In this document: positions 7,087 through 15,156 of the stretch, piece by piece
Layout of the letters: the number at the start of each line of letters is the position of its first letter
Numbering within the stretch: position 1 is the stretch's first letter
Source of the DNA: Aequorivita aurantiaca
GTDB taxonomy: Bacteria; Bacteroidota; Bacteroidia; Flavobacteriales; Flavobacteriaceae
Reading direction: 5' to 3'
Assembly (NCBI RefSeq): GCF_030410135.1
Contig: NZ_JAUGQQ010000016.1
Location: 1 to 34,239 of the forward strand
Length of the DNA: 34,239 nt
Position numbers and translations under genes: made by a program
The notes under the pieces: generated by a model
Seen by the model: the letters and a program-made list of their open reading frames with translations, nothing else
The model's database searches: none
What the model was told of the DNA's origin: nothing

Positions 7087-7734
7087 ATGAAAAAAAGAAT
7101 ATATCTAATTGCAGTTTTACTTGTTGTTACCGTACTAGTAGGGACAGGTTTCATTTCAAAAGATAGCTACGATTTTTCTACTTTTAGTACAGAAGGATTA
7201 GAGTTAGATTATACTGTTCCCACGGAAGCTGAAATTTTGCCTTTAATGGCTCCCGTGACACCGAGATTTTATTTATTTCTTGGGAAATCCTATGTGGGTT
7301 TCAAAGAAGCGCTCGGCTTCAAAGAATCTAGAGGGAATTACCATATTGTTAATGATTATGGTTATATGGGAAAATATCAGTTTTCACAAGCCACTCTAAG
7401 AATGATGGGATTAAAGAACACGGACAATTTTCTATATGACACCCGTCAACAGGAAGCCGCCTTTTTGGCCTATACATCATTGAATAAATGGGTGCTTCGT
7501 AATGATATTAAAAGATATTCGGGAAAAATCATCGGGGGTGTAAAAATTACTGAATCAGGAATTTTGGCTGCTGCGCATTTAGCAGGGGCAGGAAACGTGA
7601 AAAAATTTCTGAGAAGTGCCGGCGAAAACCGTTTTGAGGATGCTAATGGCACTTCAATCCGATATTACCTCAATAAATTTTCGGGTTACGATACTTCACA
7701 TATTGTGGCCAATAGAAAACCTAGAGTTATATAA
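7087..7734 (+). CDS. Exported lysozyme-like protein, copy 2 (paralogue of the 6300 gene)
   Basis: A 215-residue paralogue of the preceding gene. The N-terminal membrane segment spans about residues 4-22. KESRGNYHIVNDYGYMGKYQ is the counterpart of the copy 1 motif, with candidate catalytic Glu80. NKWVLR, then ITESGILAAAHLAGAGNVKKF, match copy 1 almost residue for residue. The N-terminal 55 residues have diverged, the core has not. The start at ATG 7087 (MKKRIYL) was preferred over a TTG at 7063, because the shorter form begins with a normal signal sequence and matches copy 1 in length. The stop lies 3 nt from the convergent methyltransferase gene, with no terminator seen between them. Enzyme activity is inferred from fold motifs only. 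Confidence 0.75.
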   Translation: MKKRIYLIAVLLVVTVLVGTGFISKDSYDFSTFSTEGLELDYTVPTEAEILPLMAPVTPRFYLFLGKSYVGFKEALGFKESRGNYHIVNDYGYMGKYQFSQATLRMMGLKNTDNFLYDTRQQEAAFLAYTSLNKWVLRNDIKRYSGKIIGGVKITESGILAAAHLAGAGNVKKFLRSAGENRFEDANGTSIRYYLNKFSGYDTSHIVANRKPRVI

Positions 7735-7737
7735 GCA

Positions 7738-8451
7738 TTAAACCTCAATTATAAACAAGGTGGGTCTTTTATGAAGATCCACCTTTATTTTTTTCCATAA
7801 CTCCACTGGTGCCGTTTTTATGTATTCTGTAGGAAGGGTAATATCGCAAGCTACACAGATCCGTGTTTGATTGTTCAATGTTTCGGTTAAGCTTTGCAGC
7901 ATTTGGTTATTTCGATAGGGGGTTTCAATGAAAAGTTGCGATTGCCCCAAATCTTTTGAGAGTTTTTCCAAACGTTTGATTTCCGCTTTTCTTTCACTTT
8001 TATCAATTGGCAGATATCCATTGAAGGCGAAATTTTGACCGTTGAATCCGCTGGCCATCATTGCTAGCAAAATTGAGGATGGACCCACTAAAGGAATAAC
8101 TTTTATTCCCTTTTGGTGGGCATAATGAACCACTTTTGCACCGGGGTCGGCAATGCCCGGGCAACCCGCATCGCTGATTACGCCTACATCAAATCCATCA
8201 AGACACGGGTTTAGCATTGACGGAATTTCCTCAAGCGTGGTGAACTTATTCGTTTCTTGTATTTTTAGAAGTGATTGCTTTTTTTCTGGAACAAATCTTT
8301 TTATGAATCTGCGGGATTCCTTTTCATTCTCAACTATATAATGGTCCACCCGTTCAATTGTATTTTTCACTGAAATGGGCAAAACAGACAACGGAGGAAC
8401 ATCTCCCAAGGGACAAGGAATCAGGAATAAATCACCTTTTTTTATTGCCAT
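7738..8451 (-). CDS. SAM-dependent methyltransferase, RsmI-like (tetrapyrrole methylase fold)
   Basis: A 237-residue member of the tetrapyrrole-methylase superfamily related to RsmI, which 2'-O-methylates 16S rRNA C1402. It starts GDLFLIPCPLGD and carries SDAGCPGIADPG (the SAM-binding region) and VGPSSILLAMMASG. It is shorter than typical RsmI (about 280) and lacks that protein's C-terminal extension. Bacteroidota commonly encode both a full RsmI and a short form like this one, and the target of the short form is not known to me, so no symbol is given. It is 6 nt downstream of the dehydrogenase stop-to-start junction on the same strand and probably shares its transcript. Confidence 0.85.
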   Translation of the reverse strand: MAIKKGDLFLIPCPLGDVPPLSVLPISVKNTIERVDHYIVENEKESRRFIKRFVPEKKQSLLKIQETNKFTTLEEIPSMLNPCLDGFDVGVISDAGCPGIADPGAKVVHYAHQKGIKVIPLVGPSSILLAMMASGFNGQNFAFNGYLPIDKSERKAEIKRLEKLSKDLGQSQLFIETPYRNNQMLQSLTETLNNQTRICVACDITLPTEYIKTAPVELWKKIKVDLHKRPTLFIIEV

Positions 8452-8457
8452 TTACGA

Positions 8458-9834
8458 CTATTGAACTATTAATTTTTTGACGGTAGTTTGTCCATTTTCC
8501 GAAGAAATTTGGGCGAAATAAATACCGGGCGCAAATGTCTGAACGGAAATAGTTTTTTCATTGTCAGAAATTTTTTCCTCTGAATGAACCAAAGAGCCTC
8601 TCAAGTCAAAAATCTGAATTTCGTGAATTCTATCTTTTTTTGAAAGAATCGTTACCTTTCCAGACACGGGATTTGGAACCATACTAAGCATCGTATGAAA
8701 CGTGAAATCCTCAGTTCCTACCATAGCGTCAGTCACTTTATATATAGCACCGCCAATGTCAATAATGTAAAGTTCCTTATTAACATCTTCACCAAAAGAA
8801 ACCCAGTTTCCGGAAAATTCTCCATGGGTAACAAGATTTCCGGATTCATCCACTGTTCCGATAATTCCACTGCAAAAATCGCCATAAAAGTAAAGGTTGT
8901 TAAGGGCGGGATAGGTGGAACCCCTATATACATAGCCGCCGGTAATAGAGCAATTTCCATTATTGTGGCCATATTCTGCAATCGGAAATGTCATTTCCGA
9001 TTGTGGCGGACAATCTTGGGTATTAAAAGGTTGTGTTCCCTCATAACATCTCCAACCATAATTGATGCCAGCTTCCGCTATAGTAACACGGTTTATTTCC
9101 TCAATATTTGTTTGGCCCACATCCGCTATCCACAGATTATTATCAGTAAAATCAAATGAAAAGCGCCAAGGGTTGCGCAGCCCATATGCCCAGATTTCTT
9201 CTTTCGCATCCGGATTGCCTACAAAAGGATTGTCTGCAGGAATGCCATAGTTATTTCCGCCCGAAGGATTGTCAATATCAATACGCAGTATTTTTCCAAG
9301 CAACACATTTATGTTTTGGGCGCGGTCACCCGGATCACCGCCGCTACCACCATCACCTGACGCAATATATAAATATCCATCGGGGCCAAAAGCTAAACAT
9401 CCGCCGTTGTGATTGGAAAAAGGTTGCGAATAATCTATTATCGGAAGTTCAGAATTTTCATCAGCTACATCGGGATTGCCTGTGCTAACTGAAAATCTGG
9501 AAACCTGTGAGTTGCCATTAGGTTTGGTATAATAAACAAAGAAATATCCATTATTTGAATAATCTGGGTGAAAGGCTAAACCGAGTAATCCCCGTTCCCC
9601 TCCGCTGGAAATATTTCCGGAAATATTCAAAAAAGGAGTGGTGTTCACAGTACCATCCCCCTGAATAATTTTAATGCTCCCGCCTTGTTCAACAACAAAG
9701 AGGCGATCGTCGTTTGCATGTTGCAAATTTAATGGTGCGGTAAAACCATTTTTGAAAAGCTCAATATCAACTTGCTGGGCAAAAGTGCCTATTGAAGCAA
9801 ATAGGAAAGAAAGTGAAAGTATAAAATTTCTCAT
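8458..9834 (-). CDS. Secreted glucose/sorbosone dehydrogenase-like beta-propeller with T9SS sorting domain
   Basis: Secreted six-bladed propeller of the GSDH family (soluble PQQ glucose dehydrogenase and HHIP-like proteins). A signal peptide ends at about GTFA-QQ. Signature segments are RGLLGLAFHPDYSNNG, SNHNGGCLAFGPDG with His142 (equivalent of the catalytic base in soluble GDH) and YGLRNPWRFSFD with Arg220. From about residue 385 the C-terminus is a T9SS type A sorting domain: it opens MVPNPVSGKVTI and ends PGIYFAQISSENGQTTVKKLIVQ. The protein should therefore reach the surface or medium. The start was moved to ATG 9834 from a TTG two codons earlier. True substrate and PQQ use are unknown; no PQQ synthesis gene is in the window. 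Its place between the phosphatase and methyltransferase genes looks like an insertion. Confidence 0.88.
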   Translation of the reverse strand: MRNFILSLSFLFASIGTFAQQVDIELFKNGFTAPLNLQHANDDRLFVVEQGGSIKIIQGDGTVNTTPFLNISGNISSGGERGLLGLAFHPDYSNNGYFFVYYTKPNGNSQVSRFSVSTGNPDVADENSELPIIDYSQPFSNHNGGCLAFGPDGYLYIASGDGGSGGDPGDRAQNINVLLGKILRIDIDNPSGGNNYGIPADNPFVGNPDAKEEIWAYGLRNPWRFSFDFTDNNLWIADVGQTNIEEINRVTIAEAGINYGWRCYEGTQPFNTQDCPPQSEMTFPIAEYGHNNGNCSITGGYVYRGSTYPALNNLYFYGDFCSGIIGTVDESGNLVTHGEFSGNWVSFGEDVNKELYIIDIGGAIYKVTDAMVGTEDFTFHTMLSMVPNPVSGKVTILSKKDRIHEIQIFDLRGSLVHSEEKISDNEKTISVQTFAPGIYFAQISSENGQTTVKKLIVQ

Positions 9835-9887
9835 GGCCAATTTTTTTTGATTTGTACTAAGTTAATTAAATCAGCCGAGATTCTCAA

Positions 9888-10343
9888 TTAAAGTCTTTGG
9901 GCAATTTGTTCGCAGGCTTCATCCAGCATTTTATAAACATTCTCAAATCCAACATTGCCTCCAAAATATGGATCGGGTACATCCACGTTTTCACCGGGGA
10001 ATAATTCATCCAAAATCAATTTTACCTTTTCTTTTTGTGAATCATTTTCTGCCAATGCAAGCACGTTTTCTTTGTTTGAATTGTCCATCACAAAAATTAC
10101 GTCAAAATCATCGAAATCATTTTTGCTGAATTGTCTTCCGCGTTGCGCGGTTATGTCAATTTTATATTTTTTTCCTACTGCAATGCTTCTTTTGTCAGGT
10201 TCATCGCCCACGTGCCAATGTCCGGTGCCGGCGGAATCTATAAATACTTTCGACTCGTCAACCTTAGATTTTAAAATGCCTTCCGCCAAGGGCGAACGGC
10301 AAATATTGCCAAGACAGACCATAAGGATTTTTGTTTTTTTCAA
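9888..10343 (-). CDS. Low-molecular-weight protein-tyrosine phosphatase, probable TTG start
   Basis: Cytoplasmic phosphatase of the LMW-PTP/ArsC-like fold; bacterial relatives often dephosphorylate tyrosine kinases of capsule export. The phosphate loop is Cys10-LGNIC-Arg16-S and the general acid is Asp124 in VPDPYFGG. Length (151) is normal. The first possible ATG is residue 8, only two residues before the catalytic Cys, which would remove most of the first strand. TTG at 10343 is therefore the likelier start. It is 96 nt behind dnaA on the same strand. No kinase or polysaccharide gene is present, so the substrate cannot be inferred. Confidence 0.88.
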   Translation of the reverse strand: MKKTKILMVCLGNICRSPLAEGILKSKVDESKVFIDSAGTGHWHVGDEPDKRSIAVGKKYKIDITAQRGRQFSKNDFDDFDVIFVMDNSNKENVLALAENDSQKEKVKLILDELFPGENVDVPDPYFGGNVGFENVYKMLDEACEQIAQRL

Positions 10344-10348
10344 AGCTA
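10341..10348 (-). promoter_or_regulatory. TAnnTTTG match overlapping the phosphatase start codon
   Basis: Minus strand reads TAGCTTTG, where the final TTG is the predicted start codon. A functional promoter here would begin transcription inside the gene and force use of the ATG at 10322. Either the match is chance or the start is misjudged. Confidence 0.25.
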
Positions 10349-10439
10349 GATTTATAGAATTTAGAAGTTTAAGAATTTCAAAACTGTGGCAAAATAAATA
10401 AGATTTTTTATTTATTGCAAACTACCACTGAAAACCTAT

Positions 10440-11867
10440 TTATAGCGTAAGCTTTTTACTTAAATCTTCCACATATTTGCGGAATTGTTTGTCGGTGGTG
10501 GAAAGGTTGTCCACCGTTTTGCAAGCATGTAGAACAGTAGCATGGTCGCGCTGCCCAATTTGGCTTCCGATGGAGGCGAGGGATGCCTTTGTGAATTTCT
10601 TCGCAAAAAACATTGCCAATTGACGGGCTTGGACAATATGTCTTTTCCGCGTTTTAGATTGAAGCGTATCCACATCCATTTGGAAATAATCGCTTACTAC
10701 TTTTTGTATGTAATCTATGGAAACCTCGCGTTTGGTGTGTTTCACATAATTATCAACAATCTTTCGCGCAAGATCTATCGTGATTTCCTTTTTGTTGAAG
10801 GACGAATGTGCAATCAGTGAAATAATGGCACCTTCCAATTCGCGAATGTTGGTTTTAATGTTATTGGCTAAGAACTCAATTATATCTTCTGGCATTTCTA
10901 CCCCATCGCGATAAAGCTTGTTTTTGATTATGGCTACTCGTGTATCATAATCTGGGTGATTCAGCTCTGCCGAAAGTCCCCATTTGAAACGGGAAAGCAG
11001 TCGCTGTTCAATATCAATCATATCAACCGGCGCTTTGTCGCTGGTCAAAATTACCTGCTTTCCGTTTTGGTGTAAATGATTGAAAATATGGAAGAAAACA
11101 TCCTGTGTTCCAGCCTTGCCTGAAAGCAATTGAATGTCGTCCACAATAAGTACATCTATAATTTGATAGAAATGAATAAAATCATTACGGTTATTTTTTT
11201 TAACCGATTCAATGTATTGCTGCGTAAATTTTTCGGCAGAAATATAAAGCACCGTTTTTTCGGGATATTTGTCTTTTATATCAACGCCAATGGCGTGGCC
11301 CAAATGTGTTTTTCCTAAACCAACACCCCCAAAGATAAGCAATGGATTAAAGGAGGTTCCACCAGGTTTATTTGCTACGGCCAACCCAGCCGAACGCGCC
11401 AATCGGTTTGATTCACCTTCAAGAAAACTTTCAAAATTATAGTTTGGGTTGAGCTGCGATTCAATTTTTACGTTGCGAATTCCAGGAATCACAAATGGAT
11501 TTTTGAGCTCCGGACTCTTGTTTTTTAACGGTACATCAACTTCCTGAGATTGCAGGTTCGATCGGTTTGCACTGGGTATTTTTTCGGTGAAGGGTTGTTT
11601 ATTGCCGTAGGTGTTTTCCATCCTAATGATGTACACCAATTTGGCATTGTTTCCCAATTCCTTCGTTAGCGCTACTTTTAAAATCTTTACATAATGTTCC
11701 TCCAGCCATTCATAAAAAAATTTACTCGGAACTTGAATGCTCAGCGCGTTATCAGTGAGCTTTACCGCTTTTATGGGCTCGAACCAAGTTTTGTACGCTT
11801 GCGAAGTGATGTTATCTTCGATAAAAGCCAAACAATTGTTCCAAACCGATTCCGCAGTTTTGCTCAT
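10440..11867 (-). CDS. dnaA: Chromosomal replication initiator DnaA
   Basis: AAA+ ATPase that binds DnaA boxes at oriC and opens the duplex. N-terminal domain I begins MSKTAESVWNNCLAFI. Walker A GGVGLGKT is near residues 180-187, Walker B VDDIQ near 242-246, and the sensor/arginine region is RLLSRFKWG. The C-terminal domain IV carries the DnaA signature IGQRDHATVLHA. The start was set at ATG 11867, giving 475 residues, rather than an upstream codon at 11909. The linker after domain I is short, as usual in this group. Adjacent spacers hold only degenerate DnaA-box-like sequences, so oriC is probably elsewhere. The divergent neighbour is ybgC. Confidence 0.97.
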   Translation of the reverse strand: MSKTAESVWNNCLAFIEDNITSQAYKTWFEPIKAVKLTDNALSIQVPSKFFYEWLEEHYVKILKVALTKELGNNAKLVYIIRMENTYGNKQPFTEKIPSANRSNLQSQEVDVPLKNKSPELKNPFVIPGIRNVKIESQLNPNYNFESFLEGESNRLARSAGLAVANKPGGTSFNPLLIFGGVGLGKTHLGHAIGVDIKDKYPEKTVLYISAEKFTQQYIESVKKNNRNDFIHFYQIIDVLIVDDIQLLSGKAGTQDVFFHIFNHLHQNGKQVILTSDKAPVDMIDIEQRLLSRFKWGLSAELNHPDYDTRVAIIKNKLYRDGVEMPEDIIEFLANNIKTNIRELEGAIISLIAHSSFNKKEITIDLARKIVDNYVKHTKREVSIDYIQKVVSDYFQMDVDTLQSKTRKRHIVQARQLAMFFAKKFTKASLASIGSQIGQRDHATVLHACKTVDNLSTTDKQFRKYVEDLSKKLTL

Positions 11868-12072
11868 AGTTAAAAATTCTGATTTTTGTTTTTTAAAAGG
11901 TGTGGCCAAAAAATAGAGGATGGAGTGTTTCCGGGCTATTTCTTAACAGTGCAAATATGTGAACAAAAAAGTTATAAAAAAAACCGCTTTAGGGTTGAAT
12001 TATTAGTTTTTTTTCGCCATACTTCCCTTTCGCTAAAACTACAAAAAATCTTTCTTTCCTTAACACAAAATT
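11868..12072. other. Divergent spacer between dnaA and ybgC
   Basis: A 205-nt AT-rich spacer that must hold both promoters. On the minus strand CATATTTG (11954-11961) is one base off the TAnnTTTG pattern and is the best candidate for dnaA. No clear element for ybgC was found. Two 9-mers resemble DnaA boxes with two mismatches each (around TGTGGCCAA and TGTGAACAA), too weak to call. Confidence 0.4.
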
Positions 12073-12474
12073 TTGAAGAATACACTTACATCAATAAGAG
12101 TTAGATACGCCGAAACCGACCAAATGGGGGTGGTCTATTACGGTAACTATGCACAATACTTGGAACAGGGCCGCACCGAATGGCTCCGCGAACTGGGTTT
12201 TTCATATAAATGGATGGAAGCCAATAATATACACCTGCCCGTGGTGCATTTAAGCATTGATTACAAACATCCCGCTTTTTATGACGATTTGCTTACGGTA
12301 AAGACAACTTTGAAGCAATTGCCAACGGTAAAAATTGAATTTTACTATGAAATTTATAATGAGTCCAAACAACTTTTGGTAACCGCAACTACGGTTTTAG
12401 TTTTTGTGAATAGTACCACCAAAAAATTGATAAAGGCACCCGGTTATTTAATGGAAAGGCTTGTGGAAAATTGA
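12073..12474 (+). CDS. ybgC: Acyl-CoA thioesterase, YbgC/FcbB type, TTG start
   Basis: Hot-dog-fold thioesterase that hydrolyses acyl-CoA (4-hydroxybenzoyl-CoA thioesterase family). The signature RYAETDQMGVVYYGNY carries the catalytic Asp16 and is followed by YLEQGRTEWLRELG. Length (133) is typical. The start is forced: an in-frame TAA stands at 12061-12063, the next candidate is TTG at 12073, and the first ATG (Met18) lies beyond the catalytic Asp. TTG yields exactly the short lead normal for the family. In E. coli the gene accompanies the tol-pal system; here it faces dnaA instead. Confidence 0.93.
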   Translation: MKNTLTSIRVRYAETDQMGVVYYGNYAQYLEQGRTEWLRELGFSYKWMEANNIHLPVVHLSIDYKHPAFYDDLLTVKTTLKQLPTVKIEFYYEIYNESKQLLVTATTVLVFVNSTTKKLIKAPGYLMERLVEN

Positions 12475-12503
12475 CCTATAATATCCCCATTTCCAAACCC
12501 CAA

Positions 12504-12541
12504 AAATTACAAACCTAATATTCCTTTAGGTATTGTAATTT
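12504..12541. terminator. Hairpin between convergent ybgC and yigZ, probably bidirectional
   Basis: Left arm AAATTACAAACCTAA (12504-12518) pairs with the right arm starting TTAGGT (12526-12541) through about 15 bp with one bulged base. The loop is about 7 nt. On the minus strand it runs into TTTTT. Its place between two converging genes supports a shared terminator. Confidence 0.6.
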
Positions 12542-12546
12542 ATTAC

Positions 12547-13158
12547 TTAATTTTTTGTGATTTTTATTTTATAAGTGTTCTCAAATAGTTCAAAAAGCTG
12601 CTGCGCTTCTTTTTTTCTAACAGATATTTCCAATTCGCAATTAAGTTCCATTTTTTGATTTGTGATGGTGATATTTTGCTCTTTAATAATTCGCATCACC
12701 GTATTCATTTCGGGATATTCAAATTTCAATATGAAAGTTTCATCAATTGTTTTTTCAACAATTTCTGAAGTTTCCAGTGCCATTTGGGCCGTGGTTTTGT
12801 ACGCTTGAATCAAACCTCCCACGCCCAGTTTCGTTCCGCCGAAATACCGAACCACAACAACCAAAACATTAGTAACATCAAATGATTGAAGCTGTCCGAA
12901 AATAGGCATTCCCGCACTATTCGAAGGTTCGCCATCATCGTTGGCGCGGTAGCTTTCATAGTTTTTTCCCAATTGCCAGGCATAGCACCAATGCCGTGCG
13001 GTGTGGTGCTGTTTTTTCAAACTTTCGAGATGTTCCTTTATTTCTTCTTCGGAAATAACCGGAAATGCATAGCCGAAAAACTTGCTTCCCTTTTCCTTAA
13101 AAAGAACTTCTTCCGAAGGTTTTAAAATAGTTTTATATGTGTCTTTTTCCGCAGTCAA
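12547..13158 (-). CDS. yigZ: YigZ/IMPACT family protein, TTG start
   Basis: A 203-residue member of the UPF0029/IMPACT family; eukaryotic relatives modulate translation through GCN1, while the bacterial role is unsettled. The signature DDGEPSNSAGMPIFGQL starts near residue 74, after KEKGSKFFGYAFPV. It also has VVVRYFGGTKLGVGGLI, highly conserved in the family, and a C-terminal ferredoxin-like part ending near 200. The start must be TTG 13158: a TAA lies four codons upstream, and the first in-frame ATG is deep inside the conserved core. Convergent with ybgC; separated from the DMT gene by a short 7-bp repeat array. Confidence 0.9.
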   Translation of the reverse strand: MTAEKDTYKTILKPSEEVLFKEKGSKFFGYAFPVISEEEIKEHLESLKKQHHTARHWCYAWQLGKNYESYRANDDGEPSNSAGMPIFGQLQSFDVTNVLVVVVRYFGGTKLGVGGLIQAYKTTAQMALETSEIVEKTIDETFILKFEYPEMNTVMRIIKEQNITITNQKMELNCELEISVRKKEAQQLFELFENTYKIKITKN

Positions 13159-13177
13159 ATATGTATATTAAAAATTT

Positions 13178-13198
13178 ACATCCAACATCCGTCACCCG
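13178..13198 (+). repeat. Short array of 7-bp units in the yigZ/DMT spacer
   Basis: Three heptamers in register: ACATCCA, ACATCCG and TCACCCG. A fourth worn unit may follow. It occupies nearly half of the 51-nt gap between the yigZ start and the permease stop. It is similar in style to the longer arrays at 4921 and 22850. Confidence 0.55.
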
Positions 13199-13209
13199 TC
13201 CTCTGGCAC

Positions 13210-14082
13210 TTACCACTTTTCCAAAGCAATTAAAATGATTCCCAGCACGGCGAGACCAATTCCTATTCTGTTTTGGGGCCGCAATTTTTCCTTAAAAAAC
13301 ATTATGCCCACTATGGTCGAGAAAATCACAACAGCCACATTATTGACCGTAAAAATTCCCGAGCTTTCAAAAATATCGCTTCGCAGCGCTTGCACCAAAA
13401 AATACACTGAAAAGTAATTGGGAATCCCCAATGCAATTCCGGCCAAAACATTTTTAAACTTAAACTGAAATTTCCCCTGAATTGAATGAACTATCAAAAG
13501 AAAAATGCCCAACGCTGCAGCTGCGGCAAAAATGGTTGCTGAAAATATGGGCGTATCGTTCCGCGCCACATATTCGCCTTGCAGATATTTGAGAGATGTA
13601 TCAATGATTCCACTTCCCAAGAAAACCAAAATCGGAAAAATTAGGTTTGATGGTTTAATTTTCAAACCATTCGCGGTTTTATTTGATGTGAGATAAACTG
13701 CCAGCAAGGCCAAAATAATCCCCGTAAACTTTAGTATTCCCAAGCTTTCTTCGTAATAAACCAATCCGAAAACTACCGGAATCACAACACTCATTTTCGT
13801 AGCCACGGAAACCACTGAAAGTCCACTGCGTTGTGTGGTGAGCGCCATTAAATTAAATACCGTTATGAACAAGGCGCCCAGCCCCACGGCGAATATAAAC
13901 CAAGAATTATTGGCAATTTCCGTTATAACAACTTCACTTTCCTGAAAATAAAGGCCGCAACTGCAAGCCACCAAATAGTTTACCACAATGGCGTGGAGGG
14001 TGTTGATTTTGTATATTGAAAACAGCTTGAAAACCACAAAAATTACAGTGGCCGAAACAATGCTCAACAGAAGTGCGATCAA
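13210..14082 (-). CDS. DMT-superfamily (EamA-type) membrane transporter
   Basis: A 290-residue integral membrane protein with about ten hydrophobic helices, in the two-repeat layout of drug/metabolite transporters of the EamA group. Glycine-rich helix ends (VLAGIALGIPNYFSVYF, then FFKEKLRPQNRIGIGLAVLGI) match the family's closing motif. The substrate is not predictable. Its ATG overlaps the ribD stop by 4 nt, so the two are translationally coupled. Coupling with ribD makes a riboflavin-related or flavin-precursor substrate thinkable, but nothing in the sequence shows it. Confidence 0.88.
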   Translation of the reverse strand: MIALLLSIVSATVIFVVFKLFSIYKINTLHAIVVNYLVACSCGLYFQESEVVITEIANNSWFIFAVGLGALFITVFNLMALTTQRSGLSVVSVATKMSVVIPVVFGLVYYEESLGILKFTGIILALLAVYLTSNKTANGLKIKPSNLIFPILVFLGSGIIDTSLKYLQGEYVARNDTPIFSATIFAAAAALGIFLLIVHSIQGKFQFKFKNVLAGIALGIPNYFSVYFLVQALRSDIFESSGIFTVNNVAVVIFSTIVGIMFFKEKLRPQNRIGIGLAVLGIILIALEKW

Positions 14083-15128
14083 TGGTTTTGGTTTATAAAA
14101 ATTTGAAGTGAATCGTTTTTTATTTTTTTCTGTGAAATCAATTTCCCTTTTAAAGCAGGCGCCGAAAGTCCTTCGCCAAATGAAACGGTACTTTTAAAAA
14201 CCAATGCTTCATCCCATAAATTTGAATCTATGAAAGTTTGAAGCGTTTTTGCGCCGCCTTCAATTATAACCGATTGAATATTTCTTTGGAAAAGCGCTTC
14301 ACAGATTTGGGTCGGAATGTCTTCGGAAAAATCAATTTTCAAAAATTCCAAATTTTCCTTTTCGGAAGCGATTTTTTCAGTGAACACTAAAGTTTTGGCC
14401 TGTCCATCCATAACTGAAAAATCTTCGGGAATTTTTAAATTTCGATCGATAACAAGCCGCAACGGATTTTCACCGCCCCAATCCCTAACGGTCAATGACG
14501 GATTGTCCTGCAAAACCGTATTTGTACCCACCAAAATAGCCTGCTCTTCCGCCCGCATTTTATGAACCAATTGGCGTGAAAATTCATTTGTAATCCACAC
14601 AGGCTTTATTTCTTCACGGTTTTCATTTTTTGGGGCAATAAAACCATCGGAGGTTTCGGCCCATTTCAAAAAAATATACGGTCTTTTTTTATGGTGAAAG
14701 GTGAAAAATCGTTTGTTCAATTCATTGCATTCAACATCCAAAACGCCCACAATCACATCGCAGCCAGCATCCATTAATTTTTTGATGCCACGACCCGCAA
14801 CTTTTGGATTTGGATCTGTGCTTCCAATAACTACTTTTTTTATTCCTTTTGCGATAATCAAGTCGGCGCAGGGTGGGGTTTTTCCAAAATGGCTGCACGG
14901 TTCAAGGCTTACATAGATTGTTGATTCTTTTAAAAGTCCTACATCGCTTACGCTGGTGATGGCATTCACTTCGGCATGGGGAAATCCGGATTTATAATGC
15001 CAGCCTTCGCCAATAATTTTATTTTCGTGCACAATTAAACTGCCCACCAACGGATTGGGATAAGTGGTTCCAAGCCCGTTTTTGGCCAATTGGATGCAGC
15101 GAAGCATATATTTTTCGTGTATCTTCAC
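14079..15128 (-). CDS. ribD: Bifunctional riboflavin biosynthesis deaminase/reductase RibD, GTG start
   Basis: Catalyses the second and third committed steps of riboflavin synthesis: deamination of the pyrimidine intermediate, then NADPH reduction of its ribosyl side chain. The N-terminal deaminase has zinc ligands His51 (HAEVNAI), Cys78 and Cys87 (EPCSHFGKTPPC). The C-terminal reductase includes VIIEGGAKTLQTFID. The frame is open far upstream, but GTG 15128 gives MKIHEKYMLRC and 349 residues, the normal family start. On the minus strand TATTTTTA plus 4 nt precedes this GTG, resembling the bamD promoter arrangement. The spacer to the divergent GNAT gene is only 28 nt and holds no FMN riboswitch. 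Confidence 0.94.
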   Translation of the reverse strand: MKIHEKYMLRCIQLAKNGLGTTYPNPLVGSLIVHENKIIGEGWHYKSGFPHAEVNAITSVSDVGLLKESTIYVSLEPCSHFGKTPPCADLIIAKGIKKVVIGSTDPNPKVAGRGIKKLMDAGCDVIVGVLDVECNELNKRFFTFHHKKRPYIFLKWAETSDGFIAPKNENREEIKPVWITNEFSRQLVHKMRAEEQAILVGTNTVLQDNPSLTVRDWGGENPLRLVIDRNLKIPEDFSVMDGQAKTLVFTEKIASEKENLEFLKIDFSEDIPTQICEALFQRNIQSVIIEGGAKTLQTFIDSNLWDEALVFKSTVSFGEGLSAPALKGKLISQKKIKNDSLQIFINQNH

Positions 15129-15132
15129 GGCG

Positions 15133-15140
15133 TAAAAATA
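15133..15140 (-). promoter_or_regulatory. Near-consensus -7 element 4 nt before ribD
   Basis: Minus strand reads TATTTTTA, one base off TAnnTTTG, then CGCC and the GTG start. It is the likely ribD promoter, given the 28-nt divergent spacer. A start site about 5 nt downstream would fall on the start codon. Confidence 0.4.
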
Positions 15141-15156
15141 CAAGGATTTAATTAGA

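Noticed and set aside
10344-10439. A small gene or terminator between dnaA and the phosphatase
   Set aside because: The 96-nt spacer is AT-rich with no convincing frame or hairpin; only the doubtful TAGCTTTG match was recorded.
11868-12072. Possible oriC with DnaA boxes beside dnaA
   Set aside because: Only two 9-mers with two mismatches each to TGTGGATAA, no cluster and no clear unwinding element; insufficient for an origin.
12481-12503. A sixth heptamer array after ybgC
   Set aside because: Only two units (ATTTCCA, AACCCCA) keep register before the hairpin; not distinguishable from chance.
15129-15156. FMN riboswitch upstream of ribD
   Set aside because: The spacer to the divergent gene is only 28 nt, far too short for the RFN element.
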